This document shows, piece after piece, positions 28,956 through 37,973 of a DNA stretch of 64,000 nt. The DNA comes from Variovorax sp. N23 (GTDB taxonomy: Bacteria; Pseudomonadota; Gammaproteobacteria; Burkholderiales; Burkholderiaceae_C): assembly GCF_025486315.1 (NCBI RefSeq), contig NZ_JAOOPY010000008.1, positions 158,038-222,037 of the forward strand, read 5' to 3'. A program made the position numbers and the translations under genes. Position 1 is the first letter of the stretch. Every line of letters starts with the position of its first letter. The notes beneath the pieces were generated by a model. It saw only the letters and a program-made list of their open reading frames with translations. It was not told the DNA's origin and made no database searches.

Positions 28956-30044
28956 ATGACCGCATCCCCGCACCCGGCCGCCGGCGCCACCCCTTCCATC
29001 GCCTGGAGCGACCCGGCCCGCGCAGAGGCCTTCGGGCGCTGGCTCGCGCGCATCGGGCCGGCCCACCGCCTGTTGCCGGAAACGGTGCGCCTCGCGTCGG
29101 CCGACGCCAGCTTCCGACGCTATTTCCGCATCGACACCACGGACGACGCACGCACCCGCATCGTGATGGACGCCCCGCCCGACAAGGAGGACAGCGCGCC
29201 CTTCGTCGATGTCGCCCGGCGCATGAAAGACGCCGGCGTGAAGGCGCCGCAGGTGCTCGACTGGGACGTGGCCGACGGCTTCCTGCTGCTCGACGACCTG
29301 GGCAGCCGCACCATGCTCGATATGATCGACCCGTCGAACGCCGACGCGAACCGCCCGCTGTACGGCCAGGCCATCGACGCGCTGATCGCCTGGCAGCTGG
29401 CGTCCAAGCCCGACGTGCTGCCGCCCTACGACCGCGCGCTGCTCGAACGCGAGCTGGCGCTGTTCCCGCAGTGGTACATCGCGCAGCACCGCGGCGTCGC
29501 GGTCGAGGGCCAGCTCAAGGAGCGGCTCGACCGCGCCTTCCAGGCCATCGTCGCGCACAACCTCGCTGCGCCCAGAGTCTACGTGCACCGCGACTTCATG
29601 CCGCGCAACCTGATGGTGGCCGACGACGGCGGGCCGCTGGGCGTGCTCGACTTCCAGGACGCGGTCTACGGCCCCATCACCTACGACATCGCCAGCCTGA
29701 TGCGCGACGCCTTCCTGAGCTGGGACGAAGAATTCGTGCTGGACATCACCGTGCGTTACTGGCAGCGGGCGCGCAAGGCCGGGCTGCCGGTGCACGAGGA
29801 CTTCGGCGAGTTCTACCGCGCCGTCGAATGGATGGGCCTGCAGCGCCACCTGAAGGTCGCGGGCATCTTCGCGCGGCTGACCCTGCGCGACGGCAAGCCG
29901 AAATACCTGGCCGACACGCCGCGCTTCATCGCCTACATCCGCACCACGGCCAGCCGCTACACCGAACTCACGCCGCTGCTGCGCGTGATCGACGAGGTCG
30001 AGGGTACGCAGCCGCTGGTCGGCTTCGCCTACGGCCGGGTCTGA
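28956..30044 (+). CDS. amgK: AmgK-like aminoglycoside-phosphotransferase-fold sugar kinase
   Basis: A 362-residue kinase of the APH/choline-kinase fold. The catalytic loop VYVHRDFMPRNLMV and the metal-binding VLDFQDAVYGP are intact. Length and position, divergent from lptD, match AmgK, the anomeric MurNAc/GlcNAc kinase of peptidoglycan recycling that feeds MurU. In Pseudomonas murU follows directly; here rsmE does, one base after the stop, and the MurU-like gene is at the left end of the window. A TAGAAT -10-like site stands about 10 bases upstream. Confidence 0.85.
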   Translation: MTASPHPAAGATPSIAWSDPARAEAFGRWLARIGPAHRLLPETVRLASADASFRRYFRIDTTDDARTRIVMDAPPDKEDSAPFVDVARRMKDAGVKAPQVLDWDVADGFLLLDDLGSRTMLDMIDPSNADANRPLYGQAIDALIAWQLASKPDVLPPYDRALLERELALFPQWYIAQHRGVAVEGQLKERLDRAFQAIVAHNLAAPRVYVHRDFMPRNLMVADDGGPLGVLDFQDAVYGPITYDIASLMRDAFLSWDEEFVLDITVRYWQRARKAGLPVHEDFGEFYRAVEWMGLQRHLKVAGIFARLTLRDGKPKYLADTPRFIAYIRTTASRYTELTPLLRVIDEVEGTQPLVGFAYGRV

Positions 30045-30045
30045 G

Positions 30046-30762
30046 GTGCCGCGCTTCCACTGCGCCGTTCCCCTGCAGGCCGGGCTGGCGCTCGCACTGC
30101 CGCCCGGCGCCGCGCGCCATGTGCAGGTGCTGCGGATGCAGCCCGGCCAGGCGCTGACGCTGTTCGACGGCCGCGGTGGCGAATACGCCGCGGTGGTGGA
30201 GCGCATGGGCCGCAGTGAGGTCGCGGTGAACGTCGGCGCGCACGACCCGGTCGAGCGCGAAGCGCCGCAGGCCGTGCACCTCGCGCTGGGCATGCCGGCC
30301 AACGACCGCATGGACTGGCTGGTCGAGAAGGCCACGGAGCTCGGCGCCACGAGCATCCAGCCGCTGATGACCGCCCACGGCGTGCTGCGCCTGGCCGGCG
30401 AGCGGGCCGAGAAGAAGCGCGCCCACTGGGAAGCCATCGCCATCGCCGCCTGCGAGCAATGCGGCCGCAACCGCGTGCCGCTGATCCACCCGGTGCGCGG
30501 CTACGCCGACTGGCTCGGCGATGCACAGGCGGACGACAGCATGCAGCGCGTCGTTTTGAGCCTGGCGCCTGGCACGCAGCCGCTGGTCGAACTGACAGCC
30601 ACCGGCGCTTGGCAAGTGCTCAGCGGCCCGGAAGGCGGTCTCAGCGCCGACGAAGAAGCACGCGCGCTGGCGCAGGGCTTCCGCCCGGCCCGGCTCGGCC
30701 CCCGCGTGCTGCGCGCCGAAACCGCAGCGCTCGCGGCGCTGACGCTGCTGGGCGGGGCATGA
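30046..30762 (+). CDS. rsmE: 16S rRNA (uracil1498-N3)-methyltransferase RsmE
   Basis: A 238-residue SPOUT methyltransferase that methylates U1498 of 16S rRNA. It has the family motifs MDWLVEKATELG, EQCGRNRVP and the knotted C-terminal SAM site LSGPEGGLSADE ... LGPRVLRAETA. The GTG start is one base after the amgK-like stop and the encoded PRFHCAVPL matches the usual N-terminal PUA-like start. It overlaps the next peptidase gene by four bases. Confidence 0.94.
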   Translation: MPRFHCAVPLQAGLALALPPGAARHVQVLRMQPGQALTLFDGRGGEYAAVVERMGRSEVAVNVGAHDPVEREAPQAVHLALGMPANDRMDWLVEKATELGATSIQPLMTAHGVLRLAGERAEKKRAHWEAIAIAACEQCGRNRVPLIHPVRGYADWLGDAQADDSMQRVVLSLAPGTQPLVELTATGAWQVLSGPEGGLSADEEARALAQGFRPARLGPRVLRAETAALAALTLLGGA

Positions 30763-32135
30763 GCGCTGTCGTCGTCCGGCCATCGCGCCTGCGGCACTGC
30801 TTCCACCGCATGCCCGCCCTGCTGGCCAGCCTCTGCCTGGCAAGCGCCGCGCAGGCCCAGCACTTCGCGCCGAAGTCCATGGCCGACAGGACGGTGCGCC
30901 CGGAGGTCCGGCTCGCCTTCACGCGGCTGCTGGCCGCGCCCGTCGTGCAGCGCGCGCTGGACGCGGTGCGCGACGACCACCTCAACACCATCGATGACCT
31001 GCGGCTGCTCACCGAGATCGAGGCGCCGCCCTTCAAGGAACAGAAGCGCGCCGAAGCCTTCCTGGCGCGCTTGAAGGCGCTGGGCCTGTCCCATGCAACG
31101 ATCGATGGCGAAGGCAACGTGCTGGGCCTGCGCAAGGGCCGCGGCAAAGGTCCGACGCTGCTGGTGTCGGCGCACCTCGACACGGTGTTCCCGGCCGGCA
31201 CCGACGTGCGCGTGCGCGAGCGCGACGGCCGTCTCTACGCGCCCGGCATCTCGGACAACACGCGCGGCCTCACGGTGCTGCTGTCGTGGCTGCGCGTGCT
31301 GAACGAGCAGAAGGTCCAGACCGAGGGCGACCTGCTGTTCGCCGCGAGCGTCGGCGAGGAGGAACTGGGCAACCTGCGCGGCATGAAGCGCATCTTCGCG
31401 GAGCATCCCGAGATCGACGGCATGGTCGGCCTCGAACCGGCGCCCGACGGCAGCGTGCTGGTGGCCGGCACCGCGAGCCGCCGCCACGAGATCGTTTTCA
31501 ACGGGCCCGGCGGCCACAGCTTCGGCGCCTTCGGCCGGGTGCCCAGCGCCATCCACGGCATGGGCCGGGCCATCGCGAAGATCGCCGATCTGAAGACGCC
31601 CAGTTTCCCGCGCACGACCTTCACCGTGGGCACGGCGAGCGGTGGCACGGCCGTCAACGTCATCGCAGCCGAGGCCCGTATGGCGATCGACATCCGCTCG
31701 GACGCGCCAGCCGAACTCCGGGTGCTCGAGCGCCGGATCTTCGAGGCCGTCGACGCCGCGGTGCGCGAGGAGAACGCCCGCGCCCGTACCGACACGCTGC
31801 GCGCCACGCACCGCCTGGTGGGCGAGCGCCCCGGCGGCCGCACACCGAGCGACGCCGTGATCGTCGAGGCGGCGGTGCGAGCCAACGCCAGCGTGGGCCT
31901 GCGCACCCTGCTGCGCGGCGGCAGCACCGACGCCAACGTGCCGATGTCGCTGGGCATCCCGGCCATCGTGGTCGGCGGCGGCGGGCTGACCGGCGGCTTC
32001 CACGCCCTGGACGAATGGATCGACCTGCACGAAGCCTGGCGCGGCGCGCAGAATTCGCTGCTCACGGTGCTGGGCCTGGTGGGTGTGCAACAGGTGAGTG
32101 CGCCCCTGCTGGCCAGGCGGTCGACCGCCAACTGA
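30759..32135 (+). CDS. Secreted M20 family metallopeptidase
   Basis: A 458-residue M20/M25/M40 peptidase. It begins with a cleavable signal (hydrophobic PALLASLCLASAAQA), so it is likely periplasmic. Zinc-site motifs are visible: VSAHLDTVF (His, Asp), GISDNTRG (Asp), VGEEELGN (catalytic Glu) and the dimerisation lid domain after residue 230. Its start overlaps rsmE by four bases. The natural substrate (dipeptide, acyl-amino acid or peptide) cannot be told. Confidence 0.85.
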   Translation: MSAVVVRPSRLRHCFHRMPALLASLCLASAAQAQHFAPKSMADRTVRPEVRLAFTRLLAAPVVQRALDAVRDDHLNTIDDLRLLTEIEAPPFKEQKRAEAFLARLKALGLSHATIDGEGNVLGLRKGRGKGPTLLVSAHLDTVFPAGTDVRVRERDGRLYAPGISDNTRGLTVLLSWLRVLNEQKVQTEGDLLFAASVGEEELGNLRGMKRIFAEHPEIDGMVGLEPAPDGSVLVAGTASRRHEIVFNGPGGHSFGAFGRVPSAIHGMGRAIAKIADLKTPSFPRTTFTVGTASGGTAVNVIAAEARMAIDIRSDAPAELRVLERRIFEAVDAAVREENARARTDTLRATHRLVGERPGGRTPSDAVIVEAAVRANASVGLRTLLRGGSTDANVPMSLGIPAIVVGGGGLTGGFHALDEWIDLHEAWRGAQNSLLTVLGLVGVQQVSAPLLARRSTAN

Positions 32136-32237
32136 GTCACGCACGCGGCAGATACCAGAGGGCCGACGGGTTCCCAGGCCATGCGCGGACGCGCACAATC
32201 GACGCCTTTCGTTCACATATCCATCAAGGAACACGTC

Positions 32238-32654
32238 ATGGGATTGCTCGACTCGATGCTCGGTCAGGTGCTCGGCGGCTCGCAGGGCGGGCAGGGTGAT
32301 CTCGCCGGTGCGCTCGGCGGCCTGCTCGGCAACAGCGGCGGGCCCGAAGGCCTGGGCGGCCTGGTCTCGAAGTTCGAACAGGCCGGCCTGGGCGACGTCA
32401 TCGGCTCGTGGATCGGCAAGGGCGAGAACGCGCCCGTCTCCGGCGGCCAGCTGAACGACGTGCTGGGCAGCGACGCGATCTCGGCCATCGCCGGCAAGCT
32501 GGGCATCAGCCCGGGCATGCTGCTGCCGATGCTGGCCACGCTGCTGCCCTCGCTGATCGACCGGCTCACACCGAACGGCCAGATCCCCGAGCAGGGCGTC
32601 GGCACCAACGAAGAGCTGCTGTCCTCGCTGAGCGGCCTGTTGCAGAAGCGCTGA
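32238..32654 (+). CDS. YidB/DUF937 family protein
   Basis: A 138-residue protein starting MGLLDSMLGQVLGG with glycine-rich helices and the segment LGISPGMLLPMLATLLPSLID typical of DUF937/YidB. AAGGA lies about seven bases upstream of the chosen ATG. No catalytic motif; family function unknown. A cytoplasmic or membrane-associated helical protein is likely. Confidence 0.85.
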   Translation: MGLLDSMLGQVLGGSQGGQGDLAGALGGLLGNSGGPEGLGGLVSKFEQAGLGDVIGSWIGKGENAPVSGGQLNDVLGSDAISAIAGKLGISPGMLLPMLATLLPSLIDRLTPNGQIPEQGVGTNEELLSSLSGLLQKR

Positions 32655-32685
32655 AGGCGCGGCGCCCGCCGGCCAGCACCGACCC

Positions 32686-33867
32686 ATGAACCGCAAGCTC
32701 TGGCTGCTGGCCGCCTGCCAGGGCCTCTTCCTCACCAACAACGTCACCTTCATCGCCATCAACGGACTGGTGGGCCTGAGCATGGCGCCGCGTGCCTGGA
32801 TGGCCACGCTGCCGGTGATGGGCTACGTGGTCGGCGGCGCGCTTTCCACCGGCCTGGTCGCGCGCACGCAGCAGCGCTATGGCCGCCGCCTGTCGTTCCA
32901 GATCGGCCTGGGCGTAGCCTTCGCGGCGGCGCTGCTGTGCGCACTGGCAGCCGTCAGCCGCAACTTCTGGCTGCTGACCCTGGCCACGGTCATCGCCGGT
33001 TACTACAACGCCAACGCCGGCCTCTACCGCTTCGCAGCCGCCGAACTCACGCCGCCCGATGGCCGCGAGAAAGCCGTGTCGATCGTGATGGCGGGCGGGC
33101 TCATCGGCGCGGTGGCCGGGCCGAACCTCGCGAGCGCCACGCGCGACGTGCTCGCCGTGCCCTTCGCCGGCGCCTACCTCGCGCTGGCCGGCGTCGCCCT
33201 GCTCGCCATGGCGGTGATGCACTTCATCGAGTTCCCGGCCCTGCCAGCCACGCAGCGTGCGAACGGCGGCCGGCCGCTGCGCGAGATCATTCGGCAGCCG
33301 GTGTTCGCGGTGGCTGCGCTCTCGGGCGCGCTGGGCTTCGGCGTGATGAACCTGCTGATGGCCGCCACGCCGCTCGCCATGCAGATCTGCAGCCTGCCGT
33401 TCCCGGACGTGGCCTTCGTGCTGGAGTGGCACGTGATCGGCATGTTCGCGCCGGGCTTCTTCACCGGCCACCTGATCCGGCGCTTCGGTGCGCTGCCGGT
33501 GATGGGCGTGGGGCTGATGCTGCAGCTGGGCTGCATCGCCGTGGCGCTGTCGGGCGTGGACCTGCACCAGTTCCTGGTCGCGCTGTTTCTGCTCGGCGTG
33601 GGCTGGAATTTTCTGTTCACCGGCAGTACGACGCTGTCGCTGGGCACCTACACGCCGGAAGAGCGCGACCGCGCACAGGGCGCGTTGAACTTCAGCGTGT
33701 TCGCGACCGTGGCCGTCACCTCGCTGGCCTCGGGCGTGCTGGTGACGACGCAGGGCTGGCAGTGGCTGAATATCGGCTCGCTGGTGCCGGTGGCGATGAT
33801 CGCCGCGGCCCTGCTGTGGCTGGCGCGCCGGCAGGCCGTGGCACGGCGCGCGGCCGCACCGGCCTGA
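32686..33867 (+). CDS. MFS transporter
   Basis: A 393-residue major facilitator with about 12 hydrophobic helices. The loop 2-3 motif appears as ARTQQRYGRRLSFQ, and GLIGAVAGPNL in helix 5 resembles motif C-like sequences of MFS drug or sugar exporters. Substrate not deducible. It begins 31 bases after the YidB-like gene and runs convergently into the M20 peptidase gene. Confidence 0.85.
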   Translation: MNRKLWLLAACQGLFLTNNVTFIAINGLVGLSMAPRAWMATLPVMGYVVGGALSTGLVARTQQRYGRRLSFQIGLGVAFAAALLCALAAVSRNFWLLTLATVIAGYYNANAGLYRFAAAELTPPDGREKAVSIVMAGGLIGAVAGPNLASATRDVLAVPFAGAYLALAGVALLAMAVMHFIEFPALPATQRANGGRPLREIIRQPVFAVAALSGALGFGVMNLLMAATPLAMQICSLPFPDVAFVLEWHVIGMFAPGFFTGHLIRRFGALPVMGVGLMLQLGCIAVALSGVDLHQFLVALFLLGVGWNFLFTGSTTLSLGTYTPEERDRAQGALNFSVFATVAVTSLASGVLVTTQGWQWLNIGSLVPVAMIAAALLWLARRQAVARRAAAPA

Positions 33868-33880
33868 CCGGCGATCGAAC

Positions 33881-35401
33881 TCAGGCGGCGACCGGCTCGG
33901 CCTGCGCCCGGCGGTGCGCCACCGGCAGCGCGGCGATCACCTCGGCCACCGCCGCCGTCAGCTTCTTCGCATAGGGCACGTGCAGGAACTCGTTCGGGCC
34001 GTGCGCGTTGCTCTTGGGGCCCAGCACGCCGCAGACCATCATCTGCGCGGTCGGGAAGCCCGCACTGAGCATGTTCATCAACGGGATCGTGCCGCCCTGG
34101 CCGATGTAGCCGCAGGGCGCGCCGAAGTGCGCCTGCGACGCGGCGTTGAGCGCCTGCTCGAACCACGGCGTGATGGCGGGCGCGTTCCAGCCGGTGGCGC
34201 CGCCGCCTCCCTCGAAGGTGACCTTGGCCTGGTAGGGCGCGTTGTCTTCGAGCAGTGCCTTGAGTTCCTGCACCGCGCGGTCGGCATCGACCAGCGGCGG
34301 CAGGCGCAGCGACAGCTTGAAGGCGGTGTACGGGCGCAGCACGTTGCCCGCGTCCTTCAGGGCCGGGAAGCCGTCGGCGCCGGTGACCGACAGCGTCGGC
34401 TTCCAGGTGCGGTTGAGCAGCGCCTCGACCGGGTCGGTGGTGGTGGGCAGCGCGAAGGTGGTCGAGCCACCGCAGTCGTAGTGCGCCCAGGGGAAGCGCT
34501 TGAACAGCTCGTCGCCCAGGATGCCGGCGGTGACGCGCGCCTGCGCCAGCCGGTCGGCCGGCACCTCGCAATGGAAGCTCGCCGGCAGCAGGCGGCCGGT
34601 CGCGCTGTCTTCCAGGCGGTCGAGCACCTGCCGCATGATGCGGAAGCTCGACGGCACCAGGCCCGAGGCATCGCCGGAGTGGATGCCCTCGGTCAGCACC
34701 TCGACCTTGAGCATGCCGCCGGCCATGCCGCGCAGCGACGTGGTGAGCCACAGCTGGTCGTAGTTGCCGGCGCCGGAGTCGAGGCAGATCACCAGGCTCA
34801 CGTCGCCCAGCCGGTCCTTCAGAGCCGTGACGTAGGGCAGCAGGTCGTACGAGCCGCTTTCCTCGCACGTTTCGATGAGGCCGACGATGCGCGGGTGCGC
34901 GGCGCCCTGGGCCTTGAGTGCCTGCAGTGCAGCGATGCTGGCGTACACCGCATAGCCGTCGTCGGCGCCGCCACGGCCGTAGAGCAGGCCGTTCTCGTAC
35001 TTCGGCGTCCAGGGGCCGAGGTCGTTGCGCCAGCCGGTGAACTCGGGTTGCTTGTCGAGGTGGCCGTACATCAGCACCGTGTCGCCCATGTCGGTGCCGG
35101 TGGCCGGCACTTCGAAGAACAGCACCGGCGTGCGGCCCGGGAGACGCACGATCTCGAGCGTCAGGCCCTCGACCTTCTGCGCCTCGACCCAGGCCGCGGC
35201 GTTGCGCAGCACGGTCTCGAGGTAGCCGTTGGCGGACCATTCCTTGTCGAAGCCCGGCGACTTGGCCGGGATCGCGATGTAGTCGGTGAGCTGGCGCAGG
35301 ATGTCGGTGTCCCACTTCGTGGTGACGTCGGACAGGGCACGCTCGGCGTCGAGCGCGCCGGCGGGCATTGGTCCAGTTTCGCGGTGCAGGGGGGCGTTCA
35401 T
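33881..35401 (-). CDS. M20 family dipeptidase (carnosinase-type)
   Basis: A 506-residue cytosolic M20 metallopeptidase. Zinc ligands appear in LMYGHLDKQP (His, Asp), GRGGADDGYAVY (bridging Asp), ETCEESGSYDL (catalytic and metal Glu), ICLDSGAGN (Asp) and a C-terminal His. The length and YGHLDKQP/GRGGADDG pattern resemble carnosinase-like (cytosol nonspecific) dipeptidases rather than ArgE or DapE. Start chosen at MNAPLHRETGP; upstream in-frame sequence is not conserved-looking. Confidence 0.87.
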   Translation of the reverse strand: MNAPLHRETGPMPAGALDAERALSDVTTKWDTDILRQLTDYIAIPAKSPGFDKEWSANGYLETVLRNAAAWVEAQKVEGLTLEIVRLPGRTPVLFFEVPATGTDMGDTVLMYGHLDKQPEFTGWRNDLGPWTPKYENGLLYGRGGADDGYAVYASIAALQALKAQGAAHPRIVGLIETCEESGSYDLLPYVTALKDRLGDVSLVICLDSGAGNYDQLWLTTSLRGMAGGMLKVEVLTEGIHSGDASGLVPSSFRIMRQVLDRLEDSATGRLLPASFHCEVPADRLAQARVTAGILGDELFKRFPWAHYDCGGSTTFALPTTTDPVEALLNRTWKPTLSVTGADGFPALKDAGNVLRPYTAFKLSLRLPPLVDADRAVQELKALLEDNAPYQAKVTFEGGGGATGWNAPAITPWFEQALNAASQAHFGAPCGYIGQGGTIPLMNMLSAGFPTAQMMVCGVLGPKSNAHGPNEFLHVPYAKKLTAAVAEVIAALPVAHRRAQAEPVAA

Positions 35402-35507
35402 CGGGGTTCTCCGCTGAAGGGAATCGAGGGAAAAAGCATTGTGCGCCTGCGGCCGCGCCGCGTAGAGTGCGCAGTCCCAATCCCGACTCGACATGAAGGA
35501 GCGCGCG

Positions 35508-36323
35508 ATGAGCAGCAGCAAGGCGACCGACCGCATCCGCGTGGGCATCGGCGGCTGGACCTACGAGCCCTGGCGCGACAACTTCTACCCCGCCGACCTG
35601 CCGCAGAAGCAGGAGCTGCATTACGCGAGCCGGCAGGTCACCGCGATCGAGGTCAACGGCACCTACTACAGCACCATGAAGCCCGAGAGCTTCCGCAAGT
35701 GGCACGACGAGACGCCCGACGGCTTCGTCTTCTCGCTGAAGGCGACGCGCTATGCGACCAACCGCAAGCTGCTGGCGAGCGCGGGCGAATCGGTCGCGCG
35801 CTTCGTCGACAGCGGCATCACCGAATTGAAGGACAAGCTGGGCCCGATCGTCTGGCAGTTCATGCCGACGAAGGTCTTCGATGCGGAGGACTTCGCGGCC
35901 TTCCTCGCGCTGCTGCCGAAGAAGGCGGGCAGCCGCACGCTGCGCCATGTGATGGACGTGCGGCATGAGAGCTTCATGACGGCCGACTACCTCGCGCTCG
36001 CGCGCGACCACGGCGTCGCGACGGTGTTCACCGACTCGGACAAGTTCCCGTCCTTCGCCAACCTGACGGCCGACTTCGCCTATGCGCGCCTGATGAACAG
36101 CGACGCGAAGCTCAAGAGCGGCTACGCGCCGAAGGCCCTGGCGGCCTGGGCCGCGCGTGCGCAGCAGTGGGCCGATGGCGGGGCGCCGGACGATCTGCCG
36201 CGCGTGGAGAGCGCCGACGATGTCGCGGCCAAGTCGCGCGACGTGTTCGTCTTCTTCATCAATGGCGCCAAAGAAAAAGCACCCGCCGCGGCGGGTGCCT
36301 TGATTGCGAAGCTGGGCGCCTGA
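35508..36323 (+). CDS. DUF72 family protein
   Basis: A 271-residue TIM-barrel protein of DUF72 (YecE-like). It has the conserved GIGGWTYEPWRDNFYP and TAIEVNGTYYST start and a VRHESF motif mid-protein. The second of two near ATGs is preferred because AAGGAG lies six bases before it. The last codons overlap a hairpin that serves the opposite gene. Function of the family is unknown. Confidence 0.87.
   Translation: MSSSKATDRIRVGIGGWTYEPWRDNFYPADLPQKQELHYASRQVTAIEVNGTYYSTMKPESFRKWHDETPDGFVFSLKATRYATNRKLLASAGESVARFVDSGITELKDKLGPIVWQFMPTKVFDAEDFAAFLALLPKKAGSRTLRHVMDVRHESFMTADYLALARDHGVATVFTDSDKFPSFANLTADFAYARLMNSDAKLKSGYAPKALAAWAARAQQWADGGAPDDLPRVESADDVAAKSRDVFVFFINGAKEKAPAAAGALIAKLGA
36271..36298 (-). 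terminator. Terminator for the bactofilin gene inside the DUF72 coding end
   Basis: On the minus strand a nine-base-pair GC-rich stem (36279-36287 with 36290-36298) is followed by a run of T residues. It lies within the last codons of the DUF72 gene and about 25 bases beyond the bactofilin stop. Confidence 0.7.
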
Positions 36324-36842
36324 TCAGGCGGCCTGCAACGCGGGCTTCTTCGACTCCGACGCGCTGAAGGTGATCTCGCCGGAAAGCTGGCCGCCTTCCT
36401 CGATCACGATCTTGCCGTAGCGGATCTTGCCGGTGACCTTGCCGGTCGAATGGATGACGAGCTTCTCGCGCACCGTGAGGTTGCCGTCGAACACGCCGCG
36501 GATCTCGGCGATGTCGATCTCGGCCGAGCCCTTGAACTCGCCCTGCTCGGCGATCTGGATCACGCGCGAGTCCATCGTGGCTTCGACCAGGCCTTCGACC
36601 ACCAGCGTGTCGCAGTCGGTGATCTCGACACCCTTGAGCTTGATGTTCGGGCCGACGGTCAGCTTGCTGCCGCCTTCCTTGGCCGCCGGTGCGGTCGCAG
36701 CCGGCGTCGTGGGCGTCAGGGCCGAAGGCGTGACGGGCGTGCCGGCGAGATTGGTGCCACCGCCGACGAGCGGCGCAGGACGGGAATTGAAGTTGTCGGT
36801 GTCGCGGTCACGCTTGCCGAAGAAGGGGGACTGTGAAGCCAA
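36324..36842 (-). CDS. Bactofilin (polymer-forming cytoskeletal protein)
   Basis: A 172-residue bactofilin. The core of short beta-strand repeats (VEGLVEATMDSRVIQIAEQG, AEIRGVFDGNLTVREKLVI) builds the beta-helix that polymerises without nucleotide. Proline/alanine-rich disordered ends flank it on both sides, as usual. Bactofilins scaffold cell-wall or polarity factors at the membrane. The stop codon directly abuts the DUF72 gene end in convergent orientation. Confidence 0.92.
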   Translation of the reverse strand: MASQSPFFGKRDRDTDNFNSRPAPLVGGGTNLAGTPVTPSALTPTTPAATAPAAKEGGSKLTVGPNIKLKGVEITDCDTLVVEGLVEATMDSRVIQIAEQGEFKGSAEIDIAEIRGVFDGNLTVREKLVIHSTGKVTGKIRYGKIVIEEGGQLSGEITFSASESKKPALQAA

Positions 36843-37016
36843 GACTTACTCCTCTGGAAACGGCCTATCGTAAGAAGGCCACGCACCATGCTGGCACTTT
36901 TTTCCGAAAGATTGGTAACGAGATCATTCGCCTGGCCCGGCGTTGGGTACTTTCGATGTGCTTCGAAGGCGCGCAACGACAATGCGTCGGCCTCGCCCCG
37001 TCCTCCTCACCGACCC

Positions 37017-37961
37017 ATGCCCAAGAAATCTTCGCCCCGTTCCGCTGTCGCGGGTCCGGTCATCGCCGACGAAGTGCCGGTCGAGATCCGCTTCGGCAAG
37101 CCCGAGCACGGATGGCGCCTGAAGCTCTATGCGGTCATCTTCGAATCCGAGACGCGCGCGGGCCGATGGTTCGACCTGGCGCTGATCGCGGTCATTCTCG
37201 TGAGCGTCGGGGTCGTGGTGCTCGACAGCGTGCAGCCGATCCGCGCGCGCTGGGGCGCGGTCTTCGGCGTGTTCGAGTGGTTCTTCACCATCGTCTTCAC
37301 GCTCGAGTACATCGCGCGCCTCGCCTGCGTGAAGCGGCCGATACGCTATGCGATGAGCTTCTATGGCGTGGTGGACCTGCTGGCGCTGCTGCCGACGTAC
37401 CTGGCGATCCTGATGCCCGAGCTGTCGGTGCTGATCGACGTGCGCATCCTGCGGCTGCTGCGCGTCTTCCGCATCTTCAAGATGTCGCGTTACGCGGCCG
37501 AGTACCGCACGCTGGTGGCCGCACTGGCCGCGAGCCGCCGCAAGATCATGGTGTTCGTCGGTTTCGTGCTGATGGTCGTGCTGGTGCTGGGCACGCTGAT
37601 GTACGTGGTCGAAGGGCCGCAGCACGGCTTCACCAGCATCCCCGTGGCGGTGTACTGGGCGATCTCGACCATGACCACCGTCGGCTTCGGCGATCTGGTG
37701 CCCAAGACCGACATCGGCCGCGCGATCGCGTCGGTGATGATGCTGCTGGGCTGGGGCGTGCTGGCCGTGCCGACGGGCATCGTCTCGGCCGAGATGGTGC
37801 GTTATGGCCGGGATGCGGCGCCTGCGCTCACGGGTGGCCACGGGCTGTTGGCGGACGCATTGCACGTCGCACCGGACACGCGCAGTTGCACGGACTGCGG
37901 TACCGGCCAGCACACCGCCGACGCCCGCTTCTGCCGCTGCTGCGGACGCGCGCTGGATTGA
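37017..37961 (+). CDS. Voltage-gated potassium channel-like protein with C-terminal zinc ribbon
   Basis: A 314-residue six-helix cation channel. S4 has regularly spaced arginines (RILRLLRVFRIFKMSRY), and the pore carries TMTTVGFGD, a TVGFGD filter instead of the usual TVGYGD. After S6 the cytoplasmic tail ends in a zinc ribbon, CTDCGTG ... FCRCCG. The ATG of MPKKSSPRS is preferred; upstream in-frame sequence is not conserved-looking. K+ selectivity is expected but not proven. Confidence 0.88.
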   Translation: MPKKSSPRSAVAGPVIADEVPVEIRFGKPEHGWRLKLYAVIFESETRAGRWFDLALIAVILVSVGVVVLDSVQPIRARWGAVFGVFEWFFTIVFTLEYIARLACVKRPIRYAMSFYGVVDLLALLPTYLAILMPELSVLIDVRILRLLRVFRIFKMSRYAAEYRTLVAALAASRRKIMVFVGFVLMVVLVLGTLMYVVEGPQHGFTSIPVAVYWAISTMTTVGFGDLVPKTDIGRAIASVMMLLGWGVLAVPTGIVSAEMVRYGRDAAPALTGGHGLLADALHVAPDTRSCTDCGTGQHTADARFCRCCGRALD

Positions 37962-37973
37962 GAGGCTGAGCGT

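Noticed and set aside
26084..30157. A very long open frame on the plus strand opposite surA and lptD, running into amgK
   Set aside because: It is the antisense of high-GC genes with no recognisable motif; lptD, surA and amgK on the real strands have clear family signatures.
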